Assembly: GCA_020635495.1 (NCBI GenBank)
Contig: JACJZQ010000016.1
Location: 28,673-92,672 of the forward strand
From: Flavobacteriales bacterium
GTDB lineage: Bacteria; Bacteroidota; Bacteroidia; UBA10329
Reading direction: 5' to 3'
DNA: 64,000 nt
Under the pieces are notes generated by a model, which was not told where the DNA came from, made no database searches, and was given only the letters and a program-made list of their open reading frames with translations. Made by a program: the position numbers and the translations under genes. Positions within the stretch are counted from its first letter, which is position 1, and each line of letters starts with the position of its first letter. This document shows, in pieces, positions 37,380-46,861 of this stretch.

Positions 37380-38480
37380 ATGGCAGAGAAGAAGTACAAG
37401 GTCGTGATAAACGGAAAATTGCCACCACCATACATGGGGCCTGCAATTGCCACGCAAGTGTTATTGGATTCCGATCTTAAGAATCGATTCATCCTGATTC
37501 ATTTCGACAATACTATCAACAAGACCATTGATACACAGGGAAAAGCGGGAATTGGAAAAGTGTTCAAGACCATTGGATTGTACTTTTCATTCATAAGCCT
37601 TTTACGCTCAGAAAAGCCTGATTTGGTCCTCATTCCGATTAGTCAGACAACCATCGGCTTCATTAAAGATGCGCCATACATTCTGTTGGCCAAGTGGTTT
37701 TCAAAACGGGTATTGATACAGCTTCGCGGAAGTAACCTCAAAACATGGCTGAAAGGCGCATCGGGGTTGACTCGATTTATCTTTAGGTCAACCATTTCAG
37801 GAACAAAAGGAGTTCTCGTTCTCGGAGAAAAACTGAAATACCTATTCGAAGATTTTTACCCAAGCGACAGAATCTTTGTGGCTCCCAACGGTGGAGATTA
37901 TTCCTTTCCCGAAAGAACGGTAAGCGGGACTGAGCTGAACGTGCTTTACTTCGCCAACATCTACAAATCGAAAGGCGCTCGTGTGGCATTGGATGCTGCG
38001 CTTGGTTTTGATTCTGAAAACGTCAAATTCACGTTTACAGGTGGCTGGCGCGATGACCAGAACTTTAAGACAAAATTTCTTCAGGACGTAGAAAACGCCA
38101 AAAACATTCAGGTAAACAAACCAACTTCTGGAGAAAAGAAGTTCCAGATGTTTGCCAACGCAGACATTTTCATATTTCCGCCCATTATGCCAGAAGGCCA
38201 TCCTTGGGTTCTGGTTGAAGCCATGGCCGCTGGGTTACCAATAATTGCAACCGATCAAGGTGCCATCACAGAATCGGTTATTGATGGAGAGAACGGATTC
38301 ATTGTTCCCCCAGGAAATAGCAAGGCAATTGAAGAAAAATTGGGGTTACTGACCAACAACTCCGAACTTCGCCAACGCATGGCAAAGGCAAGCAGAAGGT
38401 TGTACGAGGAGAAGTTTACTGGAGAGCAGCTTGCTAATAATTACACGCGCATTTTTAACTCGGTAATTGAAACAACCTAA
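37380..38480 (+). CDS. Glycosyltransferase family 4 protein
   Basis: 366 residues from the ATG at 37380. The N-terminus KYKVVINGKLPPPYMGPAIA is the acceptor side. The C-terminal half has PEGHPWVLVEAMAAGLPIIATD with the E-x7-E pattern (E of PEGHP, E of VEAM), and GENGFIVPPGN. It is a retaining GT-B enzyme. The longer open frame from 37335 would overlap the wzy gene and begins without an ATG, so it was not used. Confidence 0.9.
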   Translation: MAEKKYKVVINGKLPPPYMGPAIATQVLLDSDLKNRFILIHFDNTINKTIDTQGKAGIGKVFKTIGLYFSFISLLRSEKPDLVLIPISQTTIGFIKDAPYILLAKWFSKRVLIQLRGSNLKTWLKGASGLTRFIFRSTISGTKGVLVLGEKLKYLFEDFYPSDRIFVAPNGGDYSFPERTVSGTELNVLYFANIYKSKGARVALDAALGFDSENVKFTFTGGWRDDQNFKTKFLQDVENAKNIQVNKPTSGEKKFQMFANADIFIFPPIMPEGHPWVLVEAMAAGLPIIATDQGAITESVIDGENGFIVPPGNSKAIEEKLGLLTNNSELRQRMAKASRRLYEEKFTGEQLANNYTRIFNSVIETT

Positions 38481-38486
38481 CGGTTA

Positions 38487-40616
38487 ATGAAACAACTTAC
38501 TCAAGAGCTCAAATCGGGCAAAATGGAGATCATGGAAGTGCCATTTCCAGCTTTGAACAAAGGCAGCGTAATGGTGCGCAATCATTACTCGGTCATTAGT
38601 GCTGGAACGGAAGGAAAAACCGTTACCGATGCCAGAAAGGGTTATTTGGCAAAGGCACAAAGTCGCCAGAAGGAAGTGAAGCAGGTAATTGACATGGTCA
38701 AAACCAATGGCCTGATGCCAACCTACAAGTTGGTAATGAATAAGTTGGAGGCACCTTCAGCGTTGGGATACAGCACGGCTGGAGAAGTGATTGCGGTGGC
38801 TGATGATGTTACGGAATTCAAAGTTGGAGACCGAGTGGCTTGCGGTGGCGTGAGTGCATCTCATGCAGATGTTGTGTGTGTTCCGAAAAACCTTTGCGTC
38901 AAGGTTCCTGAAAATGTTGATCTGAAGCATGCGGCTTTTACAACCATCGCTTCCATAGCGGTACAAGGAATTCGTCAAGCTGATCTGAGAATGGGCGAGA
39001 ATTGCCTCATCATCGGAATGGGATTGATTGGTCAGATGACCTCTAAGATTCTTTCAGCTTCTGGAATCAGACCAATTGGAGTGGATGTTTCGGATGCGCA
39101 GGTAGAACAATCGAAAGCAGTTGGAATACAGGACGTTTACAATCGAAACACACCTGGCATCGAAGACCTCATCATGAAATTCTCCAACGGAAGCGGGGTT
39201 GATTCGGTCATCATTACGGCTGGAACGTCTTCTTTGGATCCTGTTGAATTGGCTGGTGCGGTTGCTCGTAAAAAAGCCAAGGTTGTGATTGTTGGCGCTG
39301 TTCCAACAGGGTTCAATCGTGCCAATTATTACAAGAAGGAGTTGGACCTGAGAATGTCAATGTCGTACGGCCCTGGACGTCAAGACCCTACTTATGAAGA
39401 CAAGGGAATCGACTATCCGATCGGCTACGTCCGTTGGACGGAAAATCGCAACATGCAGAGTTATCTCGAATTGATTGCGGCTGGTAAGTTGGACATCAGC
39501 GGATTGATCTCGCATACCTTCAAATTGGAAGAAGCACCAGAGGCTTATAACATGATTTTGAGCCGCTCTGAAGCGTTCAACGGTGTGGTTATTCAGTACG
39601 AAGAGGGGGTTCCAAGTTCTCGGTTGGAGTTGGCTTCAAAGTCTTTCCCTGCATCAGAACCCAATGTGGGAATGATCGGTGCAGGAAACTTCGCGCAAGG
39701 AACGCTTCTTCCTAACATGAAAGACCATTGCAACTTTGTTGGAGTTGCAACTGGAAGGGGCAACATGTCGAAGTACGTTGGCGAGAAGTACAAGTTCAAT
39801 TACTGTGCAGAATCTGCGTCAGAAGTTTTCGAAGACAAGAATGTGAACACGATTGTGATCACTACGCGCCACGATTCGCACGCGGAGTACGTCATCAAAG
39901 GAATTGAGGCTGGAAAACACGTGTTTGTGGAGAAGCCGCTTGCCATGAACGAGGAAGAGTTGGAAAGCATTCGCGAAGCATATAACAGCACCGCGAAGGA
40001 GAACCCTGTCCAAGTGATGGTTGGTTTCAATAGACGATTTGCACCGCCCGTTCAGGAAGTGAAAAAGTTGTTTGTAGATGAGCAGCCGAAGTCAATCATG
40101 ATGCGGATAAATGCTGGTGTTGTTCCGCCAGATCATTGGGTCAACGACCCGAAGGTTGGTGGTGGAAGAATTATCGGAGAAGGCTGCCACTTTATTGATT
40201 TGGCCATGTACTTGGCTGGAAACAAGATCACGGCTGTTTCGGCAAGTGCCATGCAAGATGCCAATGGATTGAACAACACCGTTGTGGTTAACTTGGAATT
40301 CGCCAACGGAAGCGTGGCCTCAGTCAGCTATTTCTCCAACGGAAGTAAATCTGTAGCGAAGGAATACATTGAGGTTTTCTGCGGGCAGACTGTGGCCATT
40401 ATTGATGATTTCCGCAGTCTGACCATTTCTGGAGGTAAGAATGCGGTCAAGAAATTCAAGCAGGATAAAGGGCATGCCGAAGAGTTGAAACAGTTTTTCG
40501 GAGCCATCAAAGCAGGAAGGCCGCAACCTATTTCGTTCGAAGATTGCTACGTTAGTTCTTTAGCCACGTTAAAGGTGCTGGAAAGCATTCGCGAGAATCG
40601 GAAGATCTTGCTTTAA
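38487..40616 (+). CDS. Bi-domain oxidoreductase (MDR zinc-type + Gfo/Idh/MocA)
   Basis: 709 residues fusing two dehydrogenases. The N-terminal 1-350 region is a medium-chain dehydrogenase-like domain with GENCLIIGMGLIGQM as its nucleotide site. The C-terminal part (about 395-709) is a Gfo/Idh/MocA domain with MIGAGNFAQGTLLP and the EKPLAMN motif containing the catalytic lysine. Such fusions are typical of bacterial surface-glycan and heparin-like polysaccharide clusters, where they are thought to modify sugar precursors. The exact reaction is not known to me. It begins six bases after the glycosyltransferase stop. Confidence 0.9.
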   Translation: MKQLTQELKSGKMEIMEVPFPALNKGSVMVRNHYSVISAGTEGKTVTDARKGYLAKAQSRQKEVKQVIDMVKTNGLMPTYKLVMNKLEAPSALGYSTAGEVIAVADDVTEFKVGDRVACGGVSASHADVVCVPKNLCVKVPENVDLKHAAFTTIASIAVQGIRQADLRMGENCLIIGMGLIGQMTSKILSASGIRPIGVDVSDAQVEQSKAVGIQDVYNRNTPGIEDLIMKFSNGSGVDSVIITAGTSSLDPVELAGAVARKKAKVVIVGAVPTGFNRANYYKKELDLRMSMSYGPGRQDPTYEDKGIDYPIGYVRWTENRNMQSYLELIAAGKLDISGLISHTFKLEEAPEAYNMILSRSEAFNGVVIQYEEGVPSSRLELASKSFPASEPNVGMIGAGNFAQGTLLPNMKDHCNFVGVATGRGNMSKYVGEKYKFNYCAESASEVFEDKNVNTIVITTRHDSHAEYVIKGIEAGKHVFVEKPLAMNEEELESIREAYNSTAKENPVQVMVGFNRRFAPPVQEVKKLFVDEQPKSIMMRINAGVVPPDHWVNDPKVGGGRIIGEGCHFIDLAMYLAGNKITAVSASAMQDANGLNNTVVVNLEFANGSVASVSYFSNGSKSVAKEYIEVFCGQTVAIIDDFRSLTISGGKNAVKKFKQDKGHAEELKQFFGAIKAGRPQPISFEDCYVSSLATLKVLESIRENRKILL

Positions 40617-40639
40617 TTGTTGATGCAATCAAACGGAAA

Positions 40640-41803
40640 TTGAGTTTTTCTGAATCCGATTTCGCGCAAAGTCTCAGTAAACTCCAATCATACATTGAGG
40701 AGAACAAGTATCGTGGTTACGATCCGTACGATGCGCTGCAGTCTCCGTTTTTCAAGTTGCCGATTTTAAAGTCGAATAAACTTATTCGATTCGGAACGCA
40801 ACAATTGGTCAAGCGATTGCCGTTCAATATCAGGCCGCTTTTATTGGTTCCGAAAGGATACAATCCTGTCACACTCGGCCTTTGTATTCAGGGCTACGCA
40901 TATCTGTTTCAAGCTGAAAAGGAAAATCAGGAAGCTTATCGAAAGAAGATTCTGCATCTGACAGATGAATTGATAAAACTACAATCCAAAGGTTATTCTG
41001 GTGCTTGCTGGGGTTACGATTTTGATTGGGAAGCGCGCTATGCGAAAATGCCCGCCTTTATGCCAACGGTGGTTGCAACTGGCATCATTTCCAATGCGCT
41101 TTTTGTGGCGTATGAAATAACAGGCGAAGAGAAACTGGCCGCACCGGTTACCAGTTCAGCGCAGTTTGTGTTAAACGACCTCAACCGTTCGGAGTTGAAT
41201 GGAAATATTTGTTTCTCGTATTCGCCTGATGACGAACAACAAGTGTTCAATGCTTCGATGAAAGGTGTTCGAATTCTTGTTCAGGCATACTCGATCAACA
41301 AGGACAAATCTCTGCTGGAATTAGCAGAAAGCGCGGTAAAATTTGTCGTTGACCAGCAGGACGAAAACGGAAAATGGGGTTACTCGTTGGCGAGCACAGG
41401 AGGTTGGTCAGACAATTACCACACGGGTTATGTGTTGGATTGTCTGCATGAATTCCAACGATTGGGTGGAATTGAAACCTATTCCGAGAACTTGAAAAAA
41501 GGCTACGAGTTTTATCTGGAGCATTTTATCACAGAAGAAGGAGCACCGAAATTCTATCACAACAACAGTTATCCGATAGATTGTACGGCAGCTTCGCAAA
41601 CAATTCTTAGTACCGTTCGGTTCGGAGATGTAGAATTGGCCTCGAAAGTGACCGATTGGATGAATCGCAACATGCAAAAGAAGAATGGTAGTTTCGCGTT
41701 CAGAAAGTACCGCAGGTACACCGAAAAAACCTCGTTTATGAGATGGTCTGACGCATGGATGTTTGCAGCCTACAGTTACCTGTTTTCAAGCATGAATAAA
41801 TGA
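40640..41803 (+). CDS. Alpha/alpha-toroid (six-hairpin-like) protein, polysaccharide locus
   Basis: 387 residues, no signal peptide. Repeated helical hairpins are visible: GYNPVTLGLCIQGYAYLF, then the aromatic ACWGYDFDWEARY, then GKWGYSLASTGGWSDNYHTG and CTAASQTILST. The pattern is that of alpha/alpha-barrel enzymes, for example uronate epimerases, unsaturated glucuronyl hydrolases and terpene cyclases. I cannot choose between them. The start is TTG at 40640; no ATG is available. The next gene overlaps by four bases. A C5-epimerase-like or lyase-like role on uronates is a guess. Confidence 0.72.
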   Translation: MSFSESDFAQSLSKLQSYIEENKYRGYDPYDALQSPFFKLPILKSNKLIRFGTQQLVKRLPFNIRPLLLVPKGYNPVTLGLCIQGYAYLFQAEKENQEAYRKKILHLTDELIKLQSKGYSGACWGYDFDWEARYAKMPAFMPTVVATGIISNALFVAYEITGEEKLAAPVTSSAQFVLNDLNRSELNGNICFSYSPDDEQQVFNASMKGVRILVQAYSINKDKSLLELAESAVKFVVDQQDENGKWGYSLASTGGWSDNYHTGYVLDCLHEFQRLGGIETYSENLKKGYEFYLEHFITEEGAPKFYHNNSYPIDCTAASQTILSTVRFGDVELASKVTDWMNRNMQKKNGSFAFRKYRRYTEKTSFMRWSDAWMFAAYSYLFSSMNK

Positions 41804-42855
41804 AGGCTCTCTTCCACTTAGGACACCCAGCTCATTTTCATTTGTTCAAGAATGTCATTTCCCAACTGAAGGAAAACGGGCATTCAACCGCTATCGCGAT
41901 CAAGAAGAAAGATGTGCTTGAAAATCTGCTGATTTCTTCCGGGTTCGATTACGTGAACATTCTTCCTGACGGAAGAAAAGATGACAAGCTCAGTATCGCG
42001 CTAGGTCAACTCAAACAGGATTTTCAATTGCTGAAACTGAGTTTAAAGGAAAAACCTGACGTGCTGGTGGGTACTTCTGTTGCCATATCACATGTCGGTA
42101 AATTGCTTGGCATTCCATCGGTAAACCTGAATGAAGACGATGCCGAAGTAGTACCACTTTACGCTAAGCTGGCTTACCCGTGGGCAACCAAGATCATTGC
42201 TCCAAATGTTTGTTCCGTTGGGAAATGGCAAGCTAAGAAAGTCGGATATGAAGGCTATCACGAGCTGGCTTACCTGCATCCTGAGAATTTCACGCCAGAC
42301 GGTCAGATTGCGTCAAAGTACATGTCGCTGGAGAAGCCGGTCACGCTTATCCGCTTCGCGAAGTTGGGTGCGCATCACGATACTGGCATATCAGGAATTA
42401 CTGATGATTTGGCGTTGCAGATCATCGACCTGCTGAAAGATCGTTCTGATGTGATTATCACATCGGAAAGAAAGTTCTCAGCTGAACTTGAACCGTACAG
42501 AAAAGCCATCGATCCCAAGGACATGCATCATGTAATGGCACACGCGCGGTTTTACATTGGCGATAGCCAGACAATGGCTGCTGAAGCGGGAGTTCTCGGA
42601 GTACCATTTGTTCGTTTCAACGATTTTGTGGGAAGAATCGGCTATCTCGATGAGTTGGAGAACAAGTACCACCTTGGCGTTGGAATCAAACCCTCCGAGT
42701 CGGAGCGCCTTCTTAAAACCATCGAGGAAGTCGATTTTTCGGAGCAGGAACTTCAGAATCATCAGGCGAAAAAGGCCCGTATGCTTGCCGAAAAGGTTAA
42801 TCTTGCAGCGTATTTGTACAATTATCTCGTCAATCAGGAATACTTGAAGTCGTAG
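41800..42855 (+). CDS. DUF354 family protein (GT-B-like)
   Basis: 351 residues resembling DUF354, a GT-B-fold family close to lipid-A-disaccharide synthase and UDP-GlcNAc epimerase-like proteins. It has GHPAHFHLFKNV near the N-terminus, PDVLVGTSVAISHVGKLLG and ARFYIGDSQTMAAEAGVLGVP (near 250) as nucleotide-sugar side. Members recur next to wecB in polysaccharide loci, as here. It is probably a glycosyltransferase, with the substrate unknown. Confidence 0.8.
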   Translation: MKALFHLGHPAHFHLFKNVISQLKENGHSTAIAIKKKDVLENLLISSGFDYVNILPDGRKDDKLSIALGQLKQDFQLLKLSLKEKPDVLVGTSVAISHVGKLLGIPSVNLNEDDAEVVPLYAKLAYPWATKIIAPNVCSVGKWQAKKVGYEGYHELAYLHPENFTPDGQIASKYMSLEKPVTLIRFAKLGAHHDTGISGITDDLALQIIDLLKDRSDVIITSERKFSAELEPYRKAIDPKDMHHVMAHARFYIGDSQTMAAEAGVLGVPFVRFNDFVGRIGYLDELENKYHLGVGIKPSESERLLKTIEEVDFSEQELQNHQAKKARMLAEKVNLAAYLYNYLVNQEYLKS

Positions 42856-42858
42856 CGA

Positions 42859-44004
42859 ATGAAGATCATTTCAGTAGTTGGAGCACGACCTAATTTCATG
42901 AAAATTGCCCCGTTTATTCGGGCAATTGAAACGCATAACGCAGCATCTGCAGGTCATATAGAGCATATTTTGGTCCATACTGGCCAGCATTATGACGACC
43001 GCATGTCCAGGGCCTTTTTCGAGGCCTTGAGCATTCCGGAGGCTGAAATCAACTTGGAGGTCGGTTCTGGTTCTCATGCCGAACAGGTCGGTCAGACCAT
43101 GATTGCTTTTGAGAAAGTGCTTTTGGAAGAAAAACCCGATTGGGTTGTGGTTGTAGGAGATGTGAATGCCACGTTGGCGTGCTCGGTTACTGCCAAAAAA
43201 CTTCACATCAAGGTCTGTCACATTGAAGCGGGACTTCGTTCTGGGGACATTAGAATGCCTGAGGAGGTCAACCGTTTGGTAACCGATCGACTTTCCGACC
43301 TTCTTTTGGTTCCTGATAGACTTTCCATCAAGAATTTGGAAAAGGAAGGTGCTGAAGCTGAGTCGATTGTATTTGTCGGCAACATCATGATCGATACGTT
43401 GGAGTCGAACCGTGCTAAAGCCGCGGCTTTAAGTTTGAATGACATTCTCTCAGGAAATTCTTTGGATGGTCAAAATGCAGTTGATCTAGAGAAAGGATTT
43501 GCATTGGTAACGCTGCACCGACCATCAAATGTGGATGACAAAAACATCCTCACGGCAATTGTTGATTTTCTCGCAAACGAAGTCACTTCAGACATGCCAA
43601 TTGTCTGGCCTGTGCATCCAAGAACCATCAAACAACTGAAAAAGTTTGGCCTTTGGGACGTTCTTAGCAGCAATGTAAATGTGGTGCTACTGCACCCGTT
43701 GGGTTATCATGAAATGCTCCGCCTGAACATGGCTTCGCGCATTGTATTGACGGATAGTGGCGGATTGCAGGAAGAATGTACTGTACTTGGTTCTCCATGT
43801 CTAACGTTGCGTTGGAATACCGAACGTCCAATTACGCTTAAAGAAAACGGTGGCGTCAGCGTGCTGGTCGGTAATAATATCGAGCGCATTAAAGCCGAAT
43901 ATGCCAATACGCTGAAAGAAACTGCAAAGCCAAACCGCCCAGAGCTTTGGGATGGCAAAACCGCAGAGCGTTGCGTCAAAGCCATACTTGAGCACAAAGC
44001 TTAG
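42859..44004 (+). CDS. wecB: UDP-N-acetylglucosamine 2-epimerase (non-hydrolysing)
   Basis: 381 residues, converts UDP-GlcNAc to UDP-ManNAc. It has GARPNFMKIAP (8-18), HTGQHYDDRMS and the active-site segments HIEAGLRSGD and TDSGGLQEE. The product feeds ManNAc or ManNAcA units. It begins three bases after the DUF354 gene. No ManNAc dehydrogenase (wecC) is seen in the window. Confidence 0.95.
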   Translation: MKIISVVGARPNFMKIAPFIRAIETHNAASAGHIEHILVHTGQHYDDRMSRAFFEALSIPEAEINLEVGSGSHAEQVGQTMIAFEKVLLEEKPDWVVVVGDVNATLACSVTAKKLHIKVCHIEAGLRSGDIRMPEEVNRLVTDRLSDLLLVPDRLSIKNLEKEGAEAESIVFVGNIMIDTLESNRAKAAALSLNDILSGNSLDGQNAVDLEKGFALVTLHRPSNVDDKNILTAIVDFLANEVTSDMPIVWPVHPRTIKQLKKFGLWDVLSSNVNVVLLHPLGYHEMLRLNMASRIVLTDSGGLQEECTVLGSPCLTLRWNTERPITLKENGGVSVLVGNNIERIKAEYANTLKETAKPNRPELWDGKTAERCVKAILEHKA

Positions 44005-44016
44005 AACCTTAAGCTT
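43997..44016 (+). terminator. Possible hairpin at the end of wecB
   Basis: A 7-bp stem (43997-44003 with 44010-44016) with a 6-nt loop overlapping the wecB stop, followed by a short T-containing tail. AT-rich, so weak. Confidence 0.3.
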
Positions 44017-44025
44017 ATTCTCACG

Positions 44026-44033
44026 TACCTTCG
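44026..44033 (+). promoter_or_regulatory. Putative -7 box of wzi
   Basis: TACCTTCG, 16 nt before the ATG at 44050. Confidence 0.45.
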
Positions 44034-44049
44034 TGTTGTGATTACAACT

Positions 44050-45702
44050 ATGAGGCGTTTACTCGCGGCTTTCATGTTCTGTTCCCTTGCTGTTTTAGCA
44101 CAGGCTCAGGTGGTATTTGAGCATGTTTCAAACAGGCCGATATACGATTATCTGGATGAAGCGGCCAACCGTGGTTTCATTGAACTGAATTCGGCTGTAA
44201 AGCCTTACTCACGAATGTTCATTTATGAGAAGCTGAAGGAAATTGAGCTGGTCAAAGATCAGCTGAACAAGCGTCAGGCGGGCGAGCTGGAATTCTTTAT
44301 GCGCGAGTACATCAAAGAATCGCGAAGCGCGGAAAAACGATTGGATTTCCTAGGAAAAGGATTGCGGTCGAAAAAAGTATTCCCGTACAAGAATCGGAAT
44401 AAGCGTTACGATCTGTTTTTCTATTCGGACACCAATTTTACCGTTTCGCTCAATCCCATTTTAGGCGGGACTGGTTGGTACAATCAGAACGGATTCAACA
44501 TGCATCGCTTCTTTGGTGCCGAAATGCAAGGCTACGTTTGGAAGTTCGGTTTCTACGGAAGCTATCGCGATAACTCGGAGCTCAAGTATCTGTCTGATCC
44601 GATGTTCTTAAATCAGCGCTCGAGCGCTTTTGCCAAAAGAAGCGGTCAATCTGGAGATTACAGCGAAGCACGTGGGGGCCTAACTATCAGTTATAAGGGT
44701 GTTACGCTGGGAGTAATAAAGGATCATGTTCTTTGGGGAAATAACTACAACGGCTCAAACATACACGGAGGCAGGAACCCTTCATTTCCTATGGTTTTCT
44801 TGCAGATAAAACCCGTAAAATGGTTTGAGGTCAACTATTTCCATGGGTGGTTATCTTCTGATGTGCTTGACAGTACCAGAACCGTTCAATATACCACCGG
44901 AAGGCAGAGAAACTTCATCCCTAAGTTCATAGCGGCAAATCTTTACACCTTCAGACCGTTCAAGAAATTCCATATTTCAGTCGGTAACTCTGTGGTCTAT
45001 TCTGAAAGGGTAAATCCGGTTTATTTCATTCCATTCCTATTCTACAAGTCGGTTGATCATAGTGGAGATAGAAATACCAACGCACAACTCTTTATCGACA
45101 TCAGTTCAAGAAACATTAAAAAGAACCACCTCAGTTTTACCATGTTTGTTGATGAGATCAATTTCTCCAACATAACCAATAAGGAGTTGCACAGTAATTG
45201 GTGGAGCTTTAAAGGTTCGTGGAGGTTCTCTGATTTCGTACCTAACTTCTTCTTTACAGCAGAATACACATACACCGCTCCTATGGTGTACAAGCATTTT
45301 ATTCCAACAACTACGTACGAAACGTCCGGTTTCAATCTTGGACATTACCTGAGGGATAATTCTCAAGAAATCTTTGTGATGCTGGAATGGCGGCCATTGC
45401 CACGGTTGCATACTTACATAGACTACACTTTTGCCAATAAAGGCGAGGATAATCCAGATGACAGGGAAACGATAAATCCTGCTACTGGAAAACCTTATTC
45501 TTTAGGAAGGTCGTTTCAAGAAATGGTCATTTACGAAAAACATGAAGTTGGAATTGGAGTGAATTATGAGATTGTGAATGGTGTTTCTACCTCATTTCGA
45601 TATTGGTATACGACTTTGGAAGATGTGACAGGAATCTATACACCTGCCTATCTTCTTAACTCTCAGCACAATGTTTCATTTGGTTTAAACATAGGGCTGT
45701 AA
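44050..45702 (+). CDS. wzi: Capsule assembly Wzi family outer-membrane protein
   Basis: 550 residues. The signal peptide (MRRLLAAFMFCSLAVLAQAQ) is cleaved after AQA. It is followed by a periplasmic helical part (about 30-95) and a large beta barrel with many alternating aromatic strands. The protein ends in SFGLNIGL with a typical C-terminal barrel strand. Wzi proteins bind or anchor capsular polysaccharide at the outer surface. The ATG at 44050 is preferred over the GTG at 44038 because the signal peptide starts there and the promoter box lies close upstream. Confidence 0.86.
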   Translation: MRRLLAAFMFCSLAVLAQAQVVFEHVSNRPIYDYLDEAANRGFIELNSAVKPYSRMFIYEKLKEIELVKDQLNKRQAGELEFFMREYIKESRSAEKRLDFLGKGLRSKKVFPYKNRNKRYDLFFYSDTNFTVSLNPILGGTGWYNQNGFNMHRFFGAEMQGYVWKFGFYGSYRDNSELKYLSDPMFLNQRSSAFAKRSGQSGDYSEARGGLTISYKGVTLGVIKDHVLWGNNYNGSNIHGGRNPSFPMVFLQIKPVKWFEVNYFHGWLSSDVLDSTRTVQYTTGRQRNFIPKFIAANLYTFRPFKKFHISVGNSVVYSERVNPVYFIPFLFYKSVDHSGDRNTNAQLFIDISSRNIKKNHLSFTMFVDEINFSNITNKELHSNWWSFKGSWRFSDFVPNFFFTAEYTYTAPMVYKHFIPTTTYETSGFNLGHYLRDNSQEIFVMLEWRPLPRLHTYIDYTFANKGEDNPDDRETINPATGKPYSLGRSFQEMVIYEKHEVGIGVNYEIVNGVSTSFRYWYTTLEDVTGIYTPAYLLNSQHNVSFGLNIGL

Positions 45703-45726
45703 CACGCCTTCCGAGATTTTCCTGTG

Positions 45727-45734
45727 TACTTTCG
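45727..45734 (+). promoter_or_regulatory. Putative -7 box of the sugar transferase gene
   Basis: TACTTTCG, 15 nt before the TTG at 45750. The same spacing as before wzi supports the TTG start. Confidence 0.4.
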
Positions 45735-45749
45735 TAAGAATTCAATTTT

Positions 45750-46847
45750 TTGGAACTGAAAGCCGCCATCGAGAAAGATCAACTCATTGACGAAGGAGTT
45801 GATGAGAACATTGCCGAACTGGTAATAAAAGAGGTAGGTCCTCTCGGTATTGAATTTCTTCTCAAGTATGCTCACGATTTGGCTGATAAACAGACAGTTC
45901 TGATAGACACTCGTCATGAGTTCAATATTCTAAAGCAGCCTAAAAAGAATTATAAGAGCATTGTCAACTTGGCAATGATCAATGAAATGCGCTGGATCAA
46001 TGAGGTATTTCTAGCCTGCAATAAGAAGCTTGAAATGGGTGGACTTTTGCTAGGACGAGCAGAAACCATTACGGAGCGTGAGAAACGTGCCTATGCTCGG
46101 CATAGACGGCCAATGGCGGACATCTATTATTTCCTAGACTTTTTATTTCATAGAGTCTCTCCAAAAATCGGGGGATTAAAGACGGTTTACTTCTTTATGA
46201 CCAAGGGTAAGAGACGAGTTCTATCAAGGGCCGAGATTCTAGGAAGACTGGTGAGTTGCGGATTCAAGATCGTAGAAGAGACCGAGATTGACAACAAGCT
46301 TTTCTTTGCCGTGAAAAAGGTAGAAGAAGGAACCATGGCTGAGAACCCCAGCTATGGTCCACTATTTAGAATGAGAAGGGTAGGAAAAAATGGTAAGATC
46401 ATTGGGGTTTACAAAATGCGAACAATGCACCCTTATTCCGAGTACCTGCAAGAGTATATTTATGAGTTGAATAGTTTACAGGAAGGAGGAAAGTTTGCTG
46501 ATGATTTCAGGATCAGTGGTATTGGACGCTTTTTCAGAAAGTTCTGGATAGACGAACTTCCCATGTTTTTTAATCTTCTGAAGGGCGATATGAAACTGGT
46601 TGGGGTCAGACCGCTTAGCAAACATTACCTGAGTCTGTATTCTGAAGAACTAAAAGAGCTCCGCCTGAAGACCAAGCCTGGTTTGGTGCCTCCGTATTAT
46701 GCAGACCTTCCTAAAACGCTAGCTGAAATTCAAGACTCAGAAAGAAGGTACCTCGAAAGCTACATGAGGTCTCCATTTACTACGGATGTACGTTATTTCT
46801 TCAAGGCTTTTTACAACATCATTATCAAAAAAGCCAGAAGTAACTGA
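45750..46847 (+). CDS. Sugar transferase (WcaJ/WbaP-type catalytic domain, unusual N-terminus)
   Basis: 365 residues. The C-terminal 200 residues are a polyprenyl-phosphate sugar-1-phosphate transferase: VGKNGKIIGVYKMRTMH (near 212-228), then GRFFRKFWIDELPMFFNLLKG with the catalytic Asp-Glu, and GVRPLS. The N-terminal 190 residues lack the four-helix membrane part and the usual membrane re-entrant helix with its DxxxxxxP motif; instead they form a soluble mixed alpha/beta domain. It starts with TTG at 45750; no ATG occurs for 75 codons. It probably primes the repeat unit on undecaprenyl phosphate, but how it sits on the membrane is unclear. Confidence 0.85.
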   Translation: MELKAAIEKDQLIDEGVDENIAELVIKEVGPLGIEFLLKYAHDLADKQTVLIDTRHEFNILKQPKKNYKSIVNLAMINEMRWINEVFLACNKKLEMGGLLLGRAETITEREKRAYARHRRPMADIYYFLDFLFHRVSPKIGGLKTVYFFMTKGKRRVLSRAEILGRLVSCGFKIVEETEIDNKLFFAVKKVEEGTMAENPSYGPLFRMRRVGKNGKIIGVYKMRTMHPYSEYLQEYIYELNSLQEGGKFADDFRISGIGRFFRKFWIDELPMFFNLLKGDMKLVGVRPLSKHYLSLYSEELKELRLKTKPGLVPPYYADLPKTLAEIQDSERRYLESYMRSPFTTDVRYFFKAFYNIIIKKARSN

Positions 46848-46861
46848 TGAGTAGTTGGTGA

